Assembly: GCA_032622095.1 (NCBI GenBank) | Contig: CP136062.1 | Span: forward strand, 14,043,710 to 14,107,709 | Source of the DNA: Siphonodentalium dalli | Taxonomy: Eukaryota; Mollusca; Scaphopoda; Gadilida; Siphonodentaliidae | DNA length: 64,000 bases | Reading direction: 5' to 3' | Part shown: positions 61,601 through 64,000 of the stretch, piece after piece | Numbering within the stretch: position 1 is the first letter of the stretch | How the letters are laid out: each line of letters opens with the position of its first letter | Position numbers and translations under genes: made by a program | The notes under the pieces: generated by a model | Databases searched by the model: none | Seen by the model: the letters and a program-made list of their open reading frames with translations, nothing else | What the model was told of the DNA's origin: nothing

Positions 61601-64000
61601 GTGGATCACCCCACAATACAACTGTAATAATAATACATGAGATCGTTAAATGAGTATCTAAGTCCATCTATCGTCTCGATATGTGGATCACCCCACAATA
61701 CAACTGTAATATTAGTACATGAGACAGTAAATAAGTATCTACGTCCATCTGTCGTCTCGATATGTGGATCACCCCACAATACAACTGTAATACTAATGCA
61801 TGTGATCATTAAATGAGTATCTAAGTCCATCTGTCGTCTCGATATGTGGATCACCCCACAATACAACTGTAATATTAATACATGAGATCATTAAATGAGT
61901 ATCTACGTCCATCTGTCGTCTCGATATGTGGATCACCCCACAATACAACTGTAATATTAATACATGAGATCATTAAATGAGTTTCTACGTCCATCTGTCG
62001 TCTCGATATGTGGATCACCCCACAATACAACTGTAATATTAATACATGAGATCATTAAATGAGTATCTACGTCCATCTGTCGTCTCGATATGTGGATCAC
62101 CCCACAATACAACTGTAATATTAATACATGAGATCATTAAATGAGTATCTACGTCCATATGTCGTCTCGATATGTGGATCACCCCACAATACAACTGTAA
62201 TAATACATGAGACCGTTAAATGAGTATCTAAGTCCATCTGTCGACTCGATATGTGGATCACCCCACAATACAACTGTAATATTAATACATGAGATCATTA
62301 AATGAGTATCTACGTCCAGCTGTCGTCTCGATATGTGGATCACCCCACAAAACAACTGTAATAATAATACATGAGACCGTTAAATGAGTATCTACGTCCA
62401 TAAGTCGTCTCGATATGTGGATCATCCCACAATACAACTGTAATATTAATACATGAGATCATTAAATGAGTATCTACGTCCATATGTCGTCTCGATGTGT
62501 GGATCATCCCACAATACAACTGTAATATTAATACATGAGATCATTAAATGAGTATCTACGTCCATATGTCGTCTCGATATGTGGATCATCCCAAAATACA
62601 ACTGTAATATTAATACATGAGATCATTAAATGAGTATCTACGTCCATCTGTCGTCTCGATATGTGGATCACACCACAATACAACTGTAATATTAATACAT
62701 GAGATCATTAAATGAATATTTACGTCCATCTGTCGTCTCGATATGTGGATCACCCCACAATACAACTGTAATATTAATACATGAGACCGTTAAATGAGTA
62801 TCTACGTCCATCTGTCGTCTCGATAAGTGGATCACCCCACAATACAACTGTAATATTAATACACGAGATCATTAAATGAATATCTACGTCCAGCTGCCGT
62901 CTCGATATGTGGATCACCCCACAATACAACTGTAATATTAATACATGAGATCATTAAATGAATATTTACGTCCATCTGTCGTCTCGATATGTGGATCCCC
63001 CCACAATACAACTGTAATAATAATACATGAGATCATTAAATGAGTATCTACGTCCATCTGTCGTCTCGATATGTGGATCACCCCACAATACAACTGTAAT
63101 ATTAATACATAAGACCGTTAAATGAGTATCTACGTCCATCTGTCGTCTCGATATGTGGATCACCCCACAATACAACTGTAATATTAATACATGAGATCGT
63201 TAAATGAGTATCTACATCCATCTGTCGTCTCGATATGTGGATCACCCCACAATACAACTGTAATATTAATACATGAGATAATTAAATGAGTATATACGTC
63301 CATCTGTCGTCTCGATATGTGGATCACCCCACAATACAACTGTAATATTAATACATGAGACCGTTAAATGAGTATCTACGTCCATCTGTCGTCTCGATAT
63401 GTGGATCACCCCAAAATACAACTGTAATATTAATACATGAGATCATTAAATGAGTATCTACGTCCATCTGTCGTCTCGATATGTGGATCACCCCACAATA
63501 CAACTGTAATAATAAATGAGATCATTAAATGAGTAGCTACGTCCATCTGTCGTCTCGATATGTGGATCACCCCACAATACAACTGTAATAATAATACATG
63601 AGACCGTTAAATAAATATCTACGTCCATCTGTCGTCTCGATATGTGGATCACCCCACAATACAACTGTAATATTAATACATGAGACCATTAAATGAGTAT
63701 CTTCGTCCATCTGTCGTCTCGATATGTGGATCACCCCACAATACAACTGTAATAATAATACATGAGACCGTTAAATGAATATCTACGTCCATCTGTCTTC
63801 TCGATATGTGGATCACCCCACAATACAACTGTAATATTCATACATGAGATCGTTAAATGAGTATCTACGTCCATCTGCCGTCTCGATATGTGGATCACCC
63901 CACAATACAACTGTAAAATTAATACATGAGATCATTAAATGAGTATCTACGTCCATCTGTCGTCTCGATATGTGGATCACCCCACAATACAACTGTAATA
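46670..64000 (-). repeat. 82-bp tandem array built from the VWD exon acceptor junction (~210 units)
   Basis: From the exon outward to the window edge, 82-bp units follow without interruption. On the minus strand each unit is 22 nt of intron end (ATCTCATGTATTAATATTACAG without the first bases) and 60 nt equal to the first 60 nt of exon 1, including the WGDPHIETTDGRRYSFN codons. A 79-bp variant (AATAATACATG) and a TATTATTATTACAG variant recur. Blocks of units repeat at higher order: the ATATTAGTAC variant occurs at 53461, 56411, 58205, 60243 and 61709. In the main unit type, reading past the exon part meets a TAA (SFNDLMY then stop). Short ORFs of 78-86 residues are frame by-products. Confidence 0.97.

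Noticed and set aside
46410-63175. Series of 62-86-residue minus-strand ORFs with MYCGVIHISRRQMDVDTHL and WGDPHIETTDGRRYSFN
   Set aside because: They are frame by-products of the 82-bp array (three units are 246 nt, 82 codons). Only the first copy joined to 46427-46669 continues into a full VWD exon.

Overview
This is non-coding-rich eukaryotic DNA. It shows spliced exons with GT/AG introns, AT-rich spacer, kilobase-scale minisatellites, foldback and MITE-like elements, a non-LTR retrotransposon fragment and a 5S-derived SINE-like copy. The repeat style and the gene family suggest a marine invertebrate, most likely a mollusc; that assignment is an inference. There is no operon, prokaryotic gene or CRISPR array. 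Most short ORFs are repeat-derived.

The only convincing protein gene lies on the minus strand, and seven of its internal exons can be read (46669 down to 20104). Joined, they give 1371 nt, an uninterrupted 457 codons. The order is a von Willebrand type D (VWD) domain with a GDPH motif (exons 1-3), a post-VWD Cys segment (exon 4), a cadherin/Ig-like beta-sandwich (exon 5) and two EGF-like modules (exons 5/6 to 7). This matches the SUSD2/MUC4/'mucin-like protein' (NIDO-AMOP-VWD-EGF) class of secreted or membrane-anchored adhesion proteins. Both ends lie outside what I can resolve: the N-terminal part should be beyond 64000, and the C-terminal part below 20104 or off the left edge.

Layout: 1-10604, a 61-bp satellite with 102-bp variants and a ~2.43-kb higher-order period; 10605-14453, an internally duplicated insert; 14454-16043, a homogeneous block of the same satellite; 16044-20103, repeats and a weak ORF; 20104-46669, the gene with introns full of foldback elements; 46670-64000, one uninterrupted 82-bp tandem array (about 210 units) that is the intron upstream of the VWD exon.

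The main discovery candidate is that the tandem repeats in this gene start at splice acceptors. The 82-bp unit is 22 nt of intron end plus the first 60 nt of the VWD exon. A 106-bp array (8 copies) is built the same way on exon 4, and an 83-bp duplication on exon 5. Degenerate versions appear at exons 2 and 7. So five of seven acceptors, at different sequences, have been tandemly duplicated, once to over 17 kb. A recurrent mechanism acting at acceptor junctions would explain the pattern. I could run no search or alignment, so copy numbers and family names are from reading alone.
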